From positions 6,651,501-6,715,500 of the forward strand of contig OW203985.1 of the NCBI GenBank assembly GCA_934047225.1: a stretch of 64,000 nucleotides of DNA. The letters are read 5' to 3'. The notes under the pieces are model-generated. The model searched no databases. It saw only the letters and a program-made list of their open reading frames with translations, and was not told the origin of the DNA. Origin of the DNA: Ypsolopha sequella (lineage: Eukaryota; Arthropoda; Insecta; Lepidoptera; Ypsolophidae). Below are positions 55,045-64,000 of the stretch, piece after piece. Position 1 is the stretch's first letter. The number at the start of each line of letters is the position of its first letter. A program made the position numbers and the translations under genes.

Positions 55045-55313
55045 ATGAAAGAACGAAAGGCTGGCTGCTGGTTGACTCCCCAATCCCCACGCTTATGTGG
55101 ACAGCCCTGTACCTCTTCCTAGTATGGATCGGACCAAAGATCATGGAACGCAGAAGACCCTTCCAGCTGACATGGCTGCTGGTCCCATACAACCTGGCAA
55201 TGGCGGTCTTGAACTTATATATAGCGGCGCAGCTACTAACGGCGTCTTTTAGACTACGGTACAGCTATATATGTGAGCCGTGTCGACAGAAATATGACCC
55301 TGATGAGCTACAG
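55045..55313 (+). CDS. ELO-family very-long-chain fatty acid elongase, internal exon
   Basis: Elongases of this family catalyse the condensing step of fatty acid elongation in the endoplasmic reticulum membrane. The exon lies between an acceptor (polypyrimidine then CAG, 55042-55044) and a GTGAGG donor (55314). Starting in phase 1 it reads 'DERTKGWLLVDSPIPTLMWT', matching the conserved ELO start (DPR..DW...SP.PTL). Then follow transmembrane helix 1 ('ALYLFLVWIGPKIM'), the conserved 'RRRPFQL' and 'VPYNLAMAVLNLYIAAQLL' (helix 2 with the family YN), and 'YSYICEPC' as in the ELO loop before the catalytic part. The exon ends on a codon boundary, as expected. The HxxHH-bearing exons and the first coding exon were not found in this window, so the gene is partial here. 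Codon use is G+C-richer than the surroundings. Confidence 0.9.
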
Positions 55314-55329
55314 GTGAGGATATTGTACT

Positions 55330-56020
55330 TTTGGTAAGCCAAATTCATACTGGGGACTGAGTAAGTGATCAGAAACAAGACCTAAAAGGCATAGAAGAGC
55401 TTGTATGGTTACTGATTAGATTGTTGGATGTAGAAGAAGCAAAATCGTAGCAGATGGTAATCTGTAGTCTCTGTCTATCCCTATAGAAGACAACCGTGAA
55501 TATTACATGTATGTGAACAAACAAGACAGTGGTTTTCGTTGTGAAATTTGAAAAATATTGTTTGTGCCCGGTATCTCAAGGTCGATCCCGAGAGAAATAA
55601 ATTTTCACAATATGAAAAATACGAGTATGAATCCCACAAATGTATTAAGAACTTCCTGACCAGTTTCGACTTTATGGCATTATCAAAGGAATTATTTTAC
55701 CAAGATCTTAATTATACAATAAAACAATGTTGTTTCCATCAGTGCGATCAATGACAATTTTCACAAATTTATCACAAAAATAGTCATTTTTTCTGTTCAT
55801 TTACCAAGTTTCTAGTATGAATTTACATAAAAAGATTCATGTACCTAAACTCATATTAATTACAATGATTAGGGTTGGGAGATATATTTCGACCACTTGA
55901 TGTGGTCGGCATCTGTTACATGCATGCATATCCTATAGTATTTACAATGAAAAGGTAAAAATAAAGAATTATAAATTATAAATAACGATAATGAATAGTA
56001 TGCCATCTGTCTGTCTGTCT
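55330..56020. other. Intron-like DNA
   Basis: Follows the elongase donor site. Contains 'gtagtctctgtctatccc' (~55465), a recurrent repeat tail, and otherwise nothing recognised. Confidence 0.45.
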
Positions 56021-56023
56021 GAT

Positions 56024-56088
56024 CTTTTATCCATCTGTCTGTCTAGCTGTCATAATAGATGACAGCTAGACAGACAGATGGATAAAAG
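56024..56088. repeat. Perfect 30 bp hairpin with 5-base loop
   Basis: 56024-56053 is the exact reverse complement of 56059-56088 (checked by hand). The arm contains 'ccatctgtctgtctagctgt'. It is preceded by a short (CTGT)n tract. Confidence 0.95.
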
Positions 56089-56094
56089 GAGAAG

Positions 56095-57415
56095 AAGTAT
56101 TAAGATGAAGAATGCAGGCATTGTCCTGTCTTTCTACAAGCGGTTAACAAAAGCACAGTATAACTGTGACAAAAGGAATTGCGCTTGCGTCCCATACAAA
56201 GACGCAGGTGGAGCATATTTGCAAGAAATGAAAAAAGGAATAAAATAAAAATATTTTATTTGTTTTTGTCAATATATTTTGATCTGGTTAAATCCTCTTT
56301 CGGATGTATATTTTATCGCGGGACACAATGTATACCTACTATGATCAGGATAAACGACCAGTTTCAGCAGATTCAGACTGCCTTCATCTGGGCGAGTGAA
56401 GACGCTTACGATGATGACGTTAGAAATAATACAAAGGAACTTTTATGGACTGAAAGCCAATTTTCTGCAGACACAATAACAACAGCTCCCCCCCCCCCCC
56501 CCTTTTGTTAACAAGTACTGTTTTTCTTAACCAGCACAACCCAAATTGTACTGCTACGGAATTTGAACTTGCGATCTTCAGATTACTAAGCCGAGATTCA
56601 ACGACTAGGCTACAGAGGTGGTCAATTTGACTTGTGTTGGAGAATAAGCCTGGGGCAAAATGTAAATAGAAAGGTAATTTTCCAAAAAAAAAACAAGTGC
56701 AAAAACGAAAAATTTCATTGGATCGGCCATACAAAATTAACAGTTGTCAAAATTAAAAATAAGAGAATATCTTTTCGTTTCCTCGTGTATGTTTCCTTCA
56801 AAAGTTATATAATATGAATAGTAAATTATGTAATTTGTTTAGAAGATAATTTTCCATTTACAGTCGGTAAAAAAAATTACTGTCATGATGTCAATATAGT
56901 TAAACAATGAAAATTTTTTTGAATGTTTTTGGAATTCATTGGGGGTGTAATAAAGAAGTGTAGTTTCAGGTGCCATTTTCCTTTTACGGAACCCGTGACT
57001 TATGTACGACGTCACTGTACAACCATTTTTTTCCATTTTAATCTTTATGCTCCTTGAATATTCCAGGATTTTTATTGAGTAGTATTTGGCTTGCAACTAC
57101 TTAGGTGTTAGTCCTCAAAGCTACCTATGTCATCAAAATTAGAATACACACAGAAAAGGCCTGTGGTTTACTTATAAAATATTTAATTTAATCAAACAAA
57201 GTGGAATTGTTCTAACATTATCATTTTATCTTAATAAAGGTGTGATGTTTGTTTTATTGGACAATCTTTTACAAAATACGTACACAAACTCCAAGCTTAA
57301 TTTAAGAGCCGTCTTTTTCTAATTAATCGAAACAGAACACTTAAAGTCAAAATTCACTCAATAGTTATCACACACAGGGATATCCACGATACTGACGACG
57401 AAAACCATGCATGTA
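56095..57415. other. No gene; poly-C tract and repeat scrap
   Basis: A run of 15 C lies at 56488-56502. 57310-57370 matches repeat B ('aatcgaaacagaacactt', 'cactcaatagttat'). No supported coding sequence. Confidence 0.5.
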
Positions 57416-57424
57416 CGACAGACA

Positions 57425-57560
57425 TGGTGAAAATGGCTGTTTTTCCATTTAACGGTTTTACAACGGCACGGCAACGGCGACGGCGACGGCACGGCGACGG
57501 CACGGCACAAAACCGAGCAACGTTTTTCCATTTACCGGTTTTCCACCGGTGACGGCGACG
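57425..57560. repeat. GC-rich inverted-repeat arm, left
   Basis: 'ggctgtttttccatttaacg' followed by 'acggcacggcaacggcgacg' and more GACGGC/ACGGC units is the reverse complement of the block at 63455-63530. The two arms enclose the LTR retrotransposon and its flanks. Confidence 0.8.
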
Positions 57561-57962
57561 GCTTGTGCTTGAGAAACAGCTGATTTGCGCGTGCAAAAGA
57601 GATGGCATTAGGCGGGCGTCGTCGCACGCACGTCAAATTTCAATAAGAAGTTGATGTTGATGAAAATCAGAATTACACGGTAGCCTGTAGCACAAGGTAG
57701 GCTTGTAAGCTCAGATATTGCTGTTGTGTGCGTGCTGTAGTTTATGCGTACTAGCACCTTTGTATAAAGATAAACTACATGGTAATTATTATAACGCAAC
57801 ATACAATGTGCAGTTTCCCACTTTAGAAACTTCTTGGCTAGACTAAGCAATATTTTTGAAGTTTATAGCTACAAAAACATATTCGGTGGCTAAATATTTT
57901 AGCTACTTGTTCAAGCCACTTTTTATAAAATTACCATCAGAACAATTTGCTTGCATCATAAC

Positions 57963-57967
57963 TAACC
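57963..57967. repeat. Target-site duplication, left
   Basis: 'taacc', identical to 62634-62638, directly abuts the LTR. Confidence 0.95.
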
Positions 57968-58133
57968 TGTAATATATATGGTCTTTGGCACTATATATAA
58001 CAGATAATGTAATAAAACACAGCAAGTAATTTCGTAACAGTCTATTGCTCACTGGCTACAAACGCAGAATAAAATACCTGCATGATATATAAAATATTAG
58101 ATGATATAAACAAATCTACCCTCGTACATTACA
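57968..58133 (-). repeat. 3' LTR
   Basis: 166 bases, identical to 62468-62633 except T at 58098 where the other has A at 62598. On the minus strand it starts TGTAATGTACG and ends ATATTACA. Confidence 0.95.
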
Positions 58134-58144
58134 CCCCACCCCTT
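58134..58144 (-). other. Polypurine tract
   Basis: On the minus strand 'aaggggtgggg' lies directly before the 3' LTR, where plus-strand DNA synthesis is primed in LTR elements. Confidence 0.85.
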
Positions 58145-58205
58145 ATTTAAGACAATATGTATAAAAAAATAAGCAACAAAATAACCTTAAACAACTTAAT
58201 AAAAC

Positions 58206-60353
58206 TTAGTCTATATCCAACCCATATCTAACAACAGGTGATCTCATACGCTGGGGTCGGCTCTCAGGCGGCACGAGTGCTGCCTGTGATGGTGCTATAG
58301 CTCTTTCACCTTTAACGGGCTGTTCTGCATTCACACGCGCCGTCCTTTCACTCCCCTCCCCATCGTTTACTAATGAACTACTTTGCCCCTCTGCATCCAT
58401 AGATGTATTTACCCTTCCCGTAGCTAAAGAATTTCTGACCTTAAGAGGTGGAACCCCCATCAGCGATGACGAAGAACTGGGACACGCCAACCGTAATGTG
58501 CCAGGTGATCTGTTCCGAATTTGATCAATATGCCTTTTAATGAGAGAGCCGTTATCCGTACGAAGAACATAATTGCGAGAACCTAATTGTTCTTCGATCT
58601 GAGCGCTACACCATTTCTTTCCTTTTCCAAATTCTCGCGCCCATACCGTGTTTCCTACATTAAAATCACGTGACGTCCCACCTGCATACAGCACTTGCTT
58701 ACGCTGCGCATGCTGTACTCGATCTTCTACTGTTCGTTCGCTTCGCAACAGATCTAATCTTGTACGTAGCGGACGACGTAACAATAGAGCGGCAGGTGAC
58801 ATGCCCGTAGTGCTGTGCTCAACGTTCCTATATGCCATCAAATACGCCTGTAACGCTGCATTTACGTCCACACCATCCCGTAGTGACTTCTTAACGGCCC
58901 GTTTGCACAATTTCACCGCATTCTCTGCTGCCCCATTAGAAGATGGGTGGTACACAGCAGAAAATGACAATTTAATCCCATTGTTTCTGAGGAATTCTGC
59001 AAACTCTTTACTAGAAAAGGGGGGGCCATTATCCGCAACTACCTCTTTTACAAGACCGAAACGAGCAAATAATTCCCTAAGAACTTTAATTACTGCTGTT
59101 GCTGTAGTTCGTCCCATTTCAAAAGCCTCTATCCATTTCGATGATGAATCAACAATAACTAGAAATGTTTTTCCATGAAATGGTCCTAAAAAATCGACAT
59201 GAATACGAGTCCAAACCTCGCTGACATACGGCCACGGTTGCGGAGGCGCTCGCGGTGGCGCTGCACTCTCTGCCGCGCAGGTTGTGCACTCACGGCACGC
59301 GCGCTCGATGTCCGCGTCAATGCCCGCCCACCACACGTAGCTCCGAGCCAGAGACTTCATTTTCACTATTCCTAAGTGGCCTACATGCAATTCCATGAGT
59401 AGTTTTTCCCTAAGTGATTTGGGTATTATTAACCTGTAACCCCACATAATACAGCCCCGGTCTGTGTATAACTCGTTTCGCCTATTATAATACGATTTTA
59501 AATTGTCGTCATTACAATACGAAGGCCAACCTGACTGTAAATATAACATAACCTTTTTCAATGTATCATCCTTTTTAATATTTTCTCTTATTTCTTGATT
59601 CGTGACGGGTAAAAAATTTTGAACAAAATTTAAATACGTGCTTTCTGTAGTCTCTTTCCTTTTTGCGGGCAGCGGCAGCCTAGACAAAGCATCTGCTGCA
59701 TTTCGATCTGTCGGCACATACTCAATGTCATAGTTATAACCTGATAACAGTACTGCCCAACGCTGCATTCTGCTAGCCGCCATGACCGGAATACCTACTT
59801 TATCCCCAAATATTGTGACTAAAGGTTTATGGTCTGTCCGCAAAATGAATTTTCTCCCATACAAATACTGATGGAATTTTCTGATCCCAAATATGATAGC
59901 TAACGCTTCTCTTTCTATTTGCGAGTAAGCACGTTCCGCGTTATTAAGTACTCGTGAAGCATACGCTACTGGACGCTCCCTCACCTTAGACCCATCCTGC
60001 TCCCCTGGCATTGGCGTCAAGTGCGAGATCACCGCGGACACGCCTACTCCGCTTGCGTCCGTAGTCAAAACTAGCGGTAAATCTGTTGAGTAATGTGCTA
60101 GTATTTTACTAGAAACTAACAATGATTTAACTTTTTCAAAAGATTCCATACATTTCATGTCCCACTCGAATTTTACATCTTTTTTTAACAGTCTGTATAA
60201 CGGTTCTAACACAGTACTAATATTTGCTACGAACTTGGCATAATACATTACTAAACCTAAGAAAGCTCTTAACTCTGAGACATTAGTAGGTGTCGGTACA
60301 CTTTTAATAGCTTCTATCTTATCAGGGCACGTATGTACTCCCTCTTTACTCAC
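58206..60353 (-). CDS. Gypsy pol part 2: RT connection, RNase H, integrase (715 aa)
   Basis: This continues the polyprotein in a different frame from the upstream part. The start has the end of the RT thumb ('LRAFLGLVMYYAKFV', ~30). RNase H follows from ~95 ('TTDASGVGVSAV', 'EREALAIIFGIRKF', 'RTDHKPL'). Integrase has the N-terminal HHCC zinc finger ('GHLGIVKMKS...CRECTTC', ~320-360) and the catalytic triad: Asp in 'HVDFLGPF' (~386), Asp in 'VADNGPPF' (~440) and Glu in 'NGAAENAVK' (~475). After a C-terminal domain the last ~100 residues are Ser/Arg/Glu-rich. All catalytic residues look present. The listed ATG is the first in this open frame and is unlikely to be the true start. Confidence 0.92.
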   Translation of the reverse strand: MSKEGVHTCPDKIEAIKSVPTPTNVSELRAFLGLVMYYAKFVANISTVLEPLYRLLKKDVKFEWDMKCMESFEKVKSLLVSSKILAHYSTDLPLVLTTDASGVGVSAVISHLTPMPGEQDGSKVRERPVAYASRVLNNAERAYSQIEREALAIIFGIRKFHQYLYGRKFILRTDHKPLVTIFGDKVGIPVMAASRMQRWAVLLSGYNYDIEYVPTDRNAADALSRLPLPAKRKETTESTYLNFVQNFLPVTNQEIRENIKKDDTLKKVMLYLQSGWPSYCNDDNLKSYYNRRNELYTDRGCIMWGYRLIIPKSLREKLLMELHVGHLGIVKMKSLARSYVWWAGIDADIERACRECTTCAAESAAPPRAPPQPWPYVSEVWTRIHVDFLGPFHGKTFLVIVDSSSKWIEAFEMGRTTATAVIKVLRELFARFGLVKEVVADNGPPFSSKEFAEFLRNNGIKLSFSAVYHPSSNGAAENAVKLCKRAVKKSLRDGVDVNAALQAYLMAYRNVEHSTTGMSPAALLLRRPLRTRLDLLRSERTVEDRVQHAQRKQVLYAGGTSRDFNVGNTVWAREFGKGKKWCSAQIEEQLGSRNYVLRTDNGSLIKRHIDQIRNRSPGTLRLACPSSSSSLMGVPPLKVRNSLATGRVNTSMDAEGQSSSLVNDGEGSERTARVNAEQPVKGERAIAPSQAALVPPESRPQRMRSPVVRYGLDID

Positions 60354-62388
60354 TGTAAACCCCAGGTAAGTTACTGATTCGGCGAAAAAACGAACATTTC
60401 TCCCTTTTTATTTTCAACCCGTGCTTTTGTAATCTGTTAAAAACCTCGTGTAAGTTATCTAAGTGTTCTTTGTTATCTTTTCCCGTTAAAATGACGTCGT
60501 CGAAAAAAACCCCTACGTTTGGCATGTCCGCAAAGAGTTGTTCGAGTTTTCTTTGGAAAATTCCAGGGCTCGATGACAAACCATAGATCAAGCGATTGTA
60601 TCTAAACATTCCTTTATGCGTGTTAATAACGGTATATTGTTTTGATGACTCATCTAAAACAAATTGTGCGTACGCTTGCTGTAAATCGATTTTGGTAAAG
60701 CGCTCCCCTCCATTTAACTTAACAAGTAAATCCTCAACTCTCGGTACTGGATAACGGTCCACCTCAAGACATTTATTTAAAGTAATTTTAAAATCACCGC
60801 ATATCCTTATGGTACCATCTTTTTTTACCACCGGCACAATTGGCGTAGCCCAGTCCGACGTCTCCACCGGTGTGATGACTCCATCCTCCACCAGCTGAGC
60901 GAGCGCTCTCTCCACTGGTTCCCGTAGTGCATAGGCTAGCGGGCGCGCGCGCATGAAAACAGGTCGCGCTTCTGGCCGAACGTGCAAGCTGACCGTGCCG
61001 CCCGTGAACCGCCCCAGTCCCTCTTCAAACACTTCAGAGTATCTGGAACTGAAAGCATTTAAATTGAACATCATTTTCTCTTCACTTTTTAAGCTATAAC
61101 ATGGTACCCCAGGAACCTCAATACCTAGCTCGTATAGCCATTGTCTCCCCAACAATATAGTTTTCCCATTTTTAATAACATAGAGATCCAAATACTTTTC
61201 TAAGCCACTAAACTTAACTAAAGGTCTAATTTTACCCAAAGGCTTAATTGTTTCTCCTGTAAAATATCTCATTAGCAAATTACTTTTTATTAGCTTACAT
61301 TCGGAAAACAATTTCTCATAGCATTCGTAATTTATACAAGAAACGGTGCTTCCCGTATCTAATTCCATAATTAATTGTTTGTTGTTTACACACATACATA
61401 AAGTATACGGGACATAACGTTGTAAAGTATTAGACGTAATAGAAGAGCAATTTACCTCTTCGCTAGCCTCACTATCCTCACTTTGAACTATGTCCTCCAC
61501 ATAGTGATTATACGTTGACGAATTTTGTTCCTTCATTCTTGGGCACATCTTTTTTAAGTGGCCATCGCGATTACATACACGACACACGTATTTCCGAAAT
61601 TTGCACACATCTGTTTCATGCTTGCCACCACACGCACGGCACATTGCCTGTCGCCCAGATCCCATTGTGCCTTGTGACGTTGAGCCACCGCCGCCACTGC
61701 CGCTACCGCGCCAGCCACGCGTCCCGTGCGTTACCTCGATGCCCTTGGTTGCTTGGCGAGATGATGGTCCCGTCTTTGATCTCCCATCCAAAAAACGCAC
61801 GCTTTTATCTCTCGAAGCAGCTTGATACATCACTGACGTCATAGATCTATTGTCGTCCTGCATCCTGGCACGACCATCTACCAACGCTGAATCACTTTCC
61901 GCCGCTTCTATTGTTACCGCCAAGTTCAACGCCCTTTTAAATGTCAAACTGTCTTCTGCAAACAGCCTTTGTCTTATCGCGTCACTAACGAGTCCACAAA
62001 CAAACTGGTCCCTTAAATTTTCTTCCAAATTAGTGCCAAAGCCACAATCCTTCGACATTTTCTTAAGTTCTGTCACATAGTCTTTAATTAGTTCCTCTTT
62101 GCCCTGTTTACGCAATCGAAACTTGAATCTCTCCGCCATTACACTTGGTACCGGTTGCAAATGATTTTTCATGGTAGTTACTAAATAAGTGTATGTTTGT
62201 GTCGAAGGTATGTTTGGCATACATAATGTTTTCATCAGATCGTACGCGTTAGGGCCGATAATCGTGATTAATGTGGCTACTTTCACCGCTTCCTTAATAT
62301 CATTCACTATAAAATATTGTTCTAAGCGTTCTATATACGTACTCCAATTGTCCTTCTCAATATCAAACACGTCTAACTTCCCAACCAT
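60346..62388 (-). CDS. Gypsy gag-protease-RT (680 aa)
   Basis: It starts 80 bases inside the 5' LTR. Gag occupies the first ~240 residues ('WSTYIERLEQYF', 'MAERFKFRLRKQ', 'FVCGLVSDAIRQRLF' are typical retrotransposon capsid motifs), then a Gly/Ser-rich linker and two zinc knuckles (~249-283), the second a canonical CX2CX4HX4C. The protease has 'LDTGST' (~343). RT blocks include 'RICGDFKITLNK' (~530), 'RFTKIDLQQAYAQF' and the active-site 'FFDDV' (~629). The frame then runs off in the wrong register and stops at 60346. The shift lies in the six-base A run at 60385-60390 on the plus strand, where a one-base length change would explain the break. Confidence 0.92.
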   Translation of the reverse strand: MVGKLDVFDIEKDNWSTYIERLEQYFIVNDIKEAVKVATLITIIGPNAYDLMKTLCMPNIPSTQTYTYLVTTMKNHLQPVPSVMAERFKFRLRKQGKEELIKDYVTELKKMSKDCGFGTNLEENLRDQFVCGLVSDAIRQRLFAEDSLTFKRALNLAVTIEAAESDSALVDGRARMQDDNRSMTSVMYQAASRDKSVRFLDGRSKTGPSSRQATKGIEVTHGTRGWRGSGSGGGGSTSQGTMGSGRQAMCRACGGKHETDVCKFRKYVCRVCNRDGHLKKMCPRMKEQNSSTYNHYVEDIVQSEDSEASEEVNCSSITSNTLQRYVPYTLCMCVNNKQLIMELDTGSTVSCINYECYEKLFSECKLIKSNLLMRYFTGETIKPLGKIRPLVKFSGLEKYLDLYVIKNGKTILLGRQWLYELGIEVPGVPCYSLKSEEKMMFNLNAFSSRYSEVFEEGLGRFTGGTVSLHVRPEARPVFMRARPLAYALREPVERALAQLVEDGVITPVETSDWATPIVPVVKKDGTIRICGDFKITLNKCLEVDRYPVPRVEDLLVKLNGGERFTKIDLQQAYAQFVLDESSKQYTVINTHKGMFRYNRLIYGLSSSPGIFQRKLEQLFADMPNVGVFFDDVILTGKDNKEHLDNLHEVFNRLQKHGLKIKREKCSFFRRISNLPGVYSE

Positions 62389-62448
62389 GGTAGCACTTCC
62401 TTACACAGAGTTCACCACTTCACGATATAACTATTTACATAAATTCGA

Positions 62449-62466
62449 TTGTCCACCTCGTCGCCA
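62449..62466 (-). other. Primer-binding site
   Basis: On the minus strand 'tggcgacgaggtggacaa' begins one base after the 5' LTR; its TGG would pair with the CCA end of a tRNA. The tRNA identity is not assigned. Confidence 0.75.
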
Positions 62467-62467
62467 A

Positions 62468-62633
62468 TGTAATATATATGGTCTTTGGCACTATATATAA
62501 CAGATAATGTAATAAAACACAGCAAGTAATTTCGTAACAGTCTATTGCTCACTGGCTACAAACGCAGAATAAAATACCTGCATGATATATAAAATATAAG
62601 ATGATATAAACAAATCTACCCTCGTACATTACA
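62468..62633 (-). repeat. 5' LTR
   Basis: Partner of 57968-58133. The promoter for the element should lie here; 'actatatataac' near 62491 is TATA-like only by appearance. Confidence 0.95.
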
Positions 62634-62638
62634 TAACC
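62634..62638. repeat. Target-site duplication, right
   Basis: 'taacc', identical to 57963-57967. Confidence 0.95.
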
Positions 62639-62639
62639 T

Positions 62640-63375
62640 TTAGCACGAATTTAGTAGGCGATTCTTATGAAATCGTTCAGAGAATAATAAAACAATTGGT
62701 TAATTCGAGAGGGCGTCCGTCACGATCACTTCGGACATTAATTTAACTTTAAAATTGCATCTACCTTGCAAATACCTGTTTTATCCTTCATTATTAAAAT
62801 GAATAATTTTCAAAATGTAAATTTTATATTTTATTTAATTCTAGCCATTTTACGACAACGTATTTTCCCAAATCTAGCACCTTTTTGTGAGTAAGTGGCA
62901 ACACCGCTGGCAAGGCTGTGGGAAGCTTGCTGTCGCCGGCGACGGCAACAGCGGGAATCCCCCACACCGCAGCGCCCCCGCTCACGCACACTGCCTTAGG
63001 TTACGTAATTACGCAATACATTTGCAGTTTTAAGGTGAACGCGCACTTATCCACATCGCATTAACCGCACGCAATGCAGTCATCAATAAATGGTCTCGTG
63101 CACCTATCTGAATCTTCTACACCGAATGCATCGCATCGCATCCACCATTTCAATTAGTATTCATCGTAAAACTGCAGATGACTTAATCAGAACAACGCCG
63201 TGTGCGTCGATGCTGCTGCTGTTATCAGCTGCGGCTTCGGATACTACAGCTCGAATGGGTGTCTAATAGAACTTCATACTAAGAATTTAAACGTGGCTAC
63301 TAGTGATTGTGGGTCCGGCGGTGCGAACAAGTGCGCGTTTACCCTTACTACCCAGCACGTGGCGGGAAAGCCGCA
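62640..63375. other. No gene; GC-rich repeat-like patches
   Basis: 62885-63000 is unusually G+C-rich ('gctgtcgccggcgacggcaa'). 63030-63110 ('gaacgcgcacttatccacat', 'aaccgcacgcaatgca') resembles a dispersed lepidopteran repeat, from memory. No supported protein. Confidence 0.4.
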
Positions 63376-63394
63376 AAGGCGCGCCGGTGAAACA

Positions 63395-63540
63395 TCGCCT
63401 TTGCCGGTGCCGTGCCGTTAAGTGGAAAAGGCGTGCATATAAAATCATACATTTTTGCCTCCACCTTCGCCGTGCCGTCGCCGTCGCCGTTGCCGTGCCG
63501 TCGGAAAACCGTTAAATGGAAAAACCGCCATTGACTCAGC
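63395..63540. repeat. GC-rich inverted-repeat arm, right
   Basis: 'gccgtgccgtcgccgtcgcc' followed by 'gttgccgtgccgtcgg' and 'aaaccgttaaatggaaaaac' mirrors 57425-57510. A second, shorter 'gccggtgccgtgccgttaag' lies at about 63403. Confidence 0.8.
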
Positions 63541-64000
63541 ACTGGCAGAGCGGCAGCGGTGTAGGGTGGGGAGGGGCACCCGAGTAGGTAAGTATTACCG
63601 CTCTAAGCCGCCGCGCCGCGCCACCGCGCCGCCGCCGCAGTTACCGTTTATCAAGATAATTTTAGGACGTATATAAAAAAGGGCATAACTCCTTCTTCAA
63701 GTGGTATTTTTTTTTTGTATGCCTTTATAAAAAGCCTTTGTTACTTTTCGATGACAGTATTCTCATCACTAATGACGTGGCTAATAATGCGTAATACCTA
63801 TATTAAAAACCGTAATGTAGGCATCAGTGCTTCTCCCGTTGTGCAGAATGAAACAAGCACTTACTTAGTTCATTTGCGTACCGTAGAAGTATGTTTAACC
63901 TCAAAACGCCCAAAGGTCTTTTAAAAGGACTCAACTGTCTACTCGGTACCAGCCCAAGACAGTTACCCAATCCATCTCATAGACGCCCAGGGTCCTATAC
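63541..64000. other. No feature recognised
   Basis: It starts with a GCC-rich stretch (about 63608-63640) and then becomes A+T-rich. The frames present have no recognisable domain. Confidence 0.45.

Larger units (their letters stand above)
57968..62633 (-). mobile_element. Young Ty3/Gypsy LTR retrotransposon (4666 bp)
   Basis: A complete element on the minus strand: two 166 bp LTRs with TG...CA ends, a 5 bp target duplication (taacc), a primer-binding site next to the 5' LTR, a polypurine tract next to the 3' LTR, and gag-pol in two long frames. Domain order is gag, CCHC knuckles, protease, reverse transcriptase, RNase H, integrase, i.e. Gypsy order. No env frame exists between integrase and the 3' LTR. 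The short LTRs and compact layout recall the Mag lineage, but this is a judgement by eye. The LTRs differ at one base (58098 against 62598), indicating very recent insertion. Confidence 0.95.

Noticed and set aside
58206..58500. Envelope gene downstream of integrase in the Gypsy element
   Set aside because: The pol frame runs to within about 70 bases of the 3' LTR, and no additional frame with signal peptide or membrane segment is present.
58648..59178. 176-codon plus-strand frame
   Set aside because: It lies antisense within the Gypsy integrase region.
61515..61844. 109-codon plus-strand frame
   Set aside because: It is antisense to the Gypsy gag zinc-knuckle region.

Overview
The window looks like intergenic and intronic DNA from an insect, most likely a moth or butterfly (Lepidoptera). 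It is A+T-rich, and almost everything that codes is transposon-derived. The mix of CR1/Jockey-type and RTE-type LINE pieces with short microsatellite tails, tRNA-derived SINEs, hAT-type MITEs, a mariner relic, a short-LTR Ty3/Gypsy element and the recurrent 'aagtgcgagtcggactcgcg' repeat is, from general knowledge, typical of lepidopteran genomes. No bacterial gene organisation, CRISPR array or convincing functional tRNA/rRNA gene was seen.

Layout. 1-9.3 kb: dispersed repeats (one carrying a nested MITE), a 5'-truncated LINE with a long intact reverse transcriptase reading frame (2191-3798), SINE copies and a second LINE 3' end. 9.9-16.4 kb: a 3 x 77 bp tandem repeat, a fold-back repeat, an antisense LINE wreck and a broken THAP zinc-finger gene lying between inverted repeats. 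17.2-26.1 kb: one arm of an inverted duplication abutting a mariner pseudogene that is itself split by an insertion, several MITEs (one containing a perfect 70 bp palindrome), an RTE 3' end and two LINE wrecks. 26.8-43 kb: two hAT-like MITEs with exact 8 bp target duplications, a ~470 bp repeat present twice, a LINE endonuclease scrap, a CpG-rich putative promoter at 33.1 kb, fold-back repeats and a 20 bp tandem array.

44-48 kb: a ~2 kb candidate DNA transposon (44159-46202) with weak terminal inverted repeats and dense clusters of an 8 bp motif on both strands, then degenerate tandem repeats. 49.3-51.1 kb: an intact 604-codon MULE-type transposase-like gene on the minus strand with a CpG-rich upstream region. 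55.0-55.3 kb: the only clear host exon, part of an ELO-family very-long-chain fatty acid elongase on the plus strand. 57.97-62.63 kb: a very young, nearly complete Ty3/Gypsy LTR retrotransposon on the minus strand (166 bp LTRs differing at one base, 5 bp target duplication), set between GC-rich inverted repeats.

The genes do not form a pathway. The likely picture is a host elongase gene with long introns, or its flank, repeatedly invaded by mobile elements of different ages. The best second-look items are the intact MULE-like gene, the motif-clustered element at 44.2-46.2 kb, the THAP remnant between inverted repeats, the perfect palindromes and the young LTR element. All calls come from reading the sequence by eye; family names rest on motif recognition, not on database searches.
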